From Alkalibacillus salilacus (lineage in GTDB: Bacteria > Bacillota > Bacilli > Bacillales > Alkalibacillaceae), in contig NZ_JAUSTQ010000016.1 in assembly GCF_030812915.1 (NCBI RefSeq), positions 1 to 43,614 on the forward strand: 43,614 bases of DNA, written 5' to 3'. Below, piece by piece: positions 42,628 to 43,614 of this stretch. A program made the position numbers and the translations under genes. How positions within the stretch are numbered: the stretch's first letter is position 1; each line of letters starts with the position of its first letter. The notes beneath the pieces were generated by a model, which saw nothing but the letters and a program-made list of their open reading frames with translations, ran no database searches and was not told the origin of the DNA.

Positions 42628-43491
42628 GTGCAAGGAGTTAAGTTGAAAAATATACTGTTTATCCTAATTGGTTCGGCGATATTTTCCTTTGGGATCGTTA
42701 ATTTTAATATGCAAAACAATTTAACTGAAGGTGGGTTCACTGGGATTACATTATTATTATATTTTTTATTCTCATGGGACCCAGGAGTCATGAATATTGT
42801 ATTAAATATCCCAGTCTTTTTAATTGGATTAAAATTATTAGGTCGTCAAACATTTATATATACGGTAATTGGAACTTTCGCTGTATCTATATATTTATGG
42901 ATATTTCAAGCTTACCCTGCCTTTGCATTACAAGAAGATATGACTTTGGCTGCGTTATTTGCGGGTACCTTTATCGGGGTCGGTTTAGGCATCATCTTTC
43001 GTTTCGGTGGAACCACTGGTGGAGTCGATATTATCGCTCGATTGGTTAATCGATACATAGGTTGGAGTATGGGGCGAACGATGTTTTTATTTGATGCGAT
43101 TGTCATTATCTCTTCTGTTATTTTTTATTTAGACGAAGTTGAGGGTATGTACACATTAGTGGCAGTCTTCGTAGGAGCCAGAATCATCGACTTTATTCAA
43201 GAAGGGGCCTATGCTGCACGAGGTGCTACTATTATTACTAATCATAGTGATCAACTCGCACAAAATATCACGACTAAAATGGACCGCGGTGTAACCTTAC
43301 TACATGCAACAGGTTACTATTCTAATGAGCAGAGGCTTGTATTATATTGTGTTGTAGGAAGAAATGAAATCGTTAAATTAAAATCCATTGTACAAGAAGT
43401 TGACCCCCATGCCTTCGTATCCATTTCCTCAGTACATGATGTGCATGGCGAAGGCTTTACATTAGATGAAAATAAAAAACCAATTGATTAA
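42628..43491 (+). CDS. ypjC: YitT family membrane protein (YpjC)
   Basis: 287 residues from GTG 42628, with GAGGGGGT upstream. Five or six membrane segments fill about residues 7-180, with the family blocks FNMQNNLTEGGFTGI, FRFGGTTGGVDIIARL and GARIIDFIQEG. A C-terminal cytosolic DUF2179 domain (about 200-285) has GATIITNH, RGVTLLHATGYYS and LYCVVGRNEIVKLK. Transport substrate unknown. It is divergent from ypjD. Its terminator appears incomplete. Confidence 0.9.
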   Translation: MQGVKLKNILFILIGSAIFSFGIVNFNMQNNLTEGGFTGITLLLYFLFSWDPGVMNIVLNIPVFLIGLKLLGRQTFIYTVIGTFAVSIYLWIFQAYPAFALQEDMTLAALFAGTFIGVGLGIIFRFGGTTGGVDIIARLVNRYIGWSMGRTMFLFDAIVIISSVIFYLDEVEGMYTLVAVFVGARIIDFIQEGAYAARGATIITNHSDQLAQNITTKMDRGVTLLHATGYYSNEQRLVLYCVVGRNEIVKLKSIVQEVDPHAFVSISSVHDVHGEGFTLDENKKPID

Positions 43492-43522
43492 AAAAATCCT
43501 CCGAACGTTAGAGTTTCATTAA
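43492..43522 (+). terminator. Possible half terminator of ypjC
   Basis: AAAAAATCCTCCGAACG looks like the left arm of an A-rich, GC-stem terminator whose right arm is not present nearby. The adjoining IS-like end could have split it. Confidence 0.3.
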
Positions 43523-43614
43523 TGAACTGACCCAGGGAAATGAGACAAGAAAAAACACCTATGCTGCCGCAGTCCTATATTCAACAGGGCTGTGGCAATT
43601 TAATTTGGAAAATG
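43523..43614 (+). mobile_element. Possible IS3 family (IS150-like) left end, cut by the window
   Basis: The 25 bases from 43523 (starting TGAACTGACCC and ending GAGACA) resemble IS150-group IS3 terminal repeats, which begin TGAACTGACCC. No transposase start falls within the remaining 67 bases. A hairpin, TGCCGCAGTCC with GGGCTGTGGCA (all 11 paired as RNA with two G-U), lies inside. The match is from memory and partial. Confidence 0.4.

Noticed and set aside
1-43614. CRISPR arrays, tRNA genes, prophage genes
   Set aside because: No spaced direct repeats, no tRNA cloverleaf and no phage gene were seen on reading.

Overview
The window is a low-GC Bacillaceae chromosome segment, probably from a spore-forming, moderately halophilic relative of Bacillus. 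Gene content and order follow the B. subtilis region from qcr/ypj to yps: ypjC, ypjD-dapB-mgsA-bshA-cca-birA-panBCD, dinG, ypmB-aspB-asnS, dnaD-nth, ponA-recU, yppC, yppE, ypsA-gpsB, rnpB, ypsC. Other signs are a type-B RNase P RNA, DynA, bacillithiol synthesis (bshA), a YjcZ-type sporulation peptide, bpsA-bpsB, strong GGAGG ribosome binding sites and frequent TTG/GTG starts. The very acidic tail of PonA fits a salt-adapted organism. No prophage, CRISPR array or complete insertion sequence was seen. The right edge may carry the end of an IS3-like element.

Left third (1-16.3 kb): an S9 peptidase, the two-headed dynamin DynA with a membrane GGDEF protein that looks catalytically dead, a 7Fe ferredoxin, an M14 carboxypeptidase, a GC-rich structured intergenic repeat, then a minus-strand repair set (ung, a YqfQ-like gene, a fused msrAB, a DUF6501-type gene). 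Next is a probable thyA-dfrA-tatA-tatA-tatC-yozE transcription unit, then a secreted NlpC/P60 wall hydrolase and a DUF72 gene converging on it.

Middle (16.3-24.1 kb): a cold-shock gene whose leader has its own sigA-type promoter, a complete intrinsic terminator and a possible pseudoknot; the bpsA-bpsB-sulfurtransferase cluster (alkylpyrone synthesis); ypsC; rnpB; ypsA-gpsB, where ypsA appears to be leaderless; cdd; yppE; a 43-codon ORF; and yppC.

Right half (24.1-43.6 kb): recU-ponA on the plus strand (recombination and wall synthesis). Then come nth-dnaD, and asnS-aspB-ypmB with a secreted, metal-site-less metallo-beta-lactamase-like protein and dinG upstream. A nine-gene unit follows, from ypjD to panD: nucleotide clean-up, lysine/DAP, methylglyoxal, bacillithiol, CCA addition, biotin and pantothenate. 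It has a promoter upstream of ypjD and a terminator after panD. Relative to B. subtilis, bshB1, ypmA and ypoC are missing from their usual positions.

The observations most worth checking are the terminator-bearing csp leader, the leaderless ypsA promoter, the GC-rich repeat at 8.36-8.61 kb, the pseudo-metallo-beta-lactamase and the degenerate GGDEF protein beside DynA. All function calls come from reading sequence and recalled families; no database search was run.
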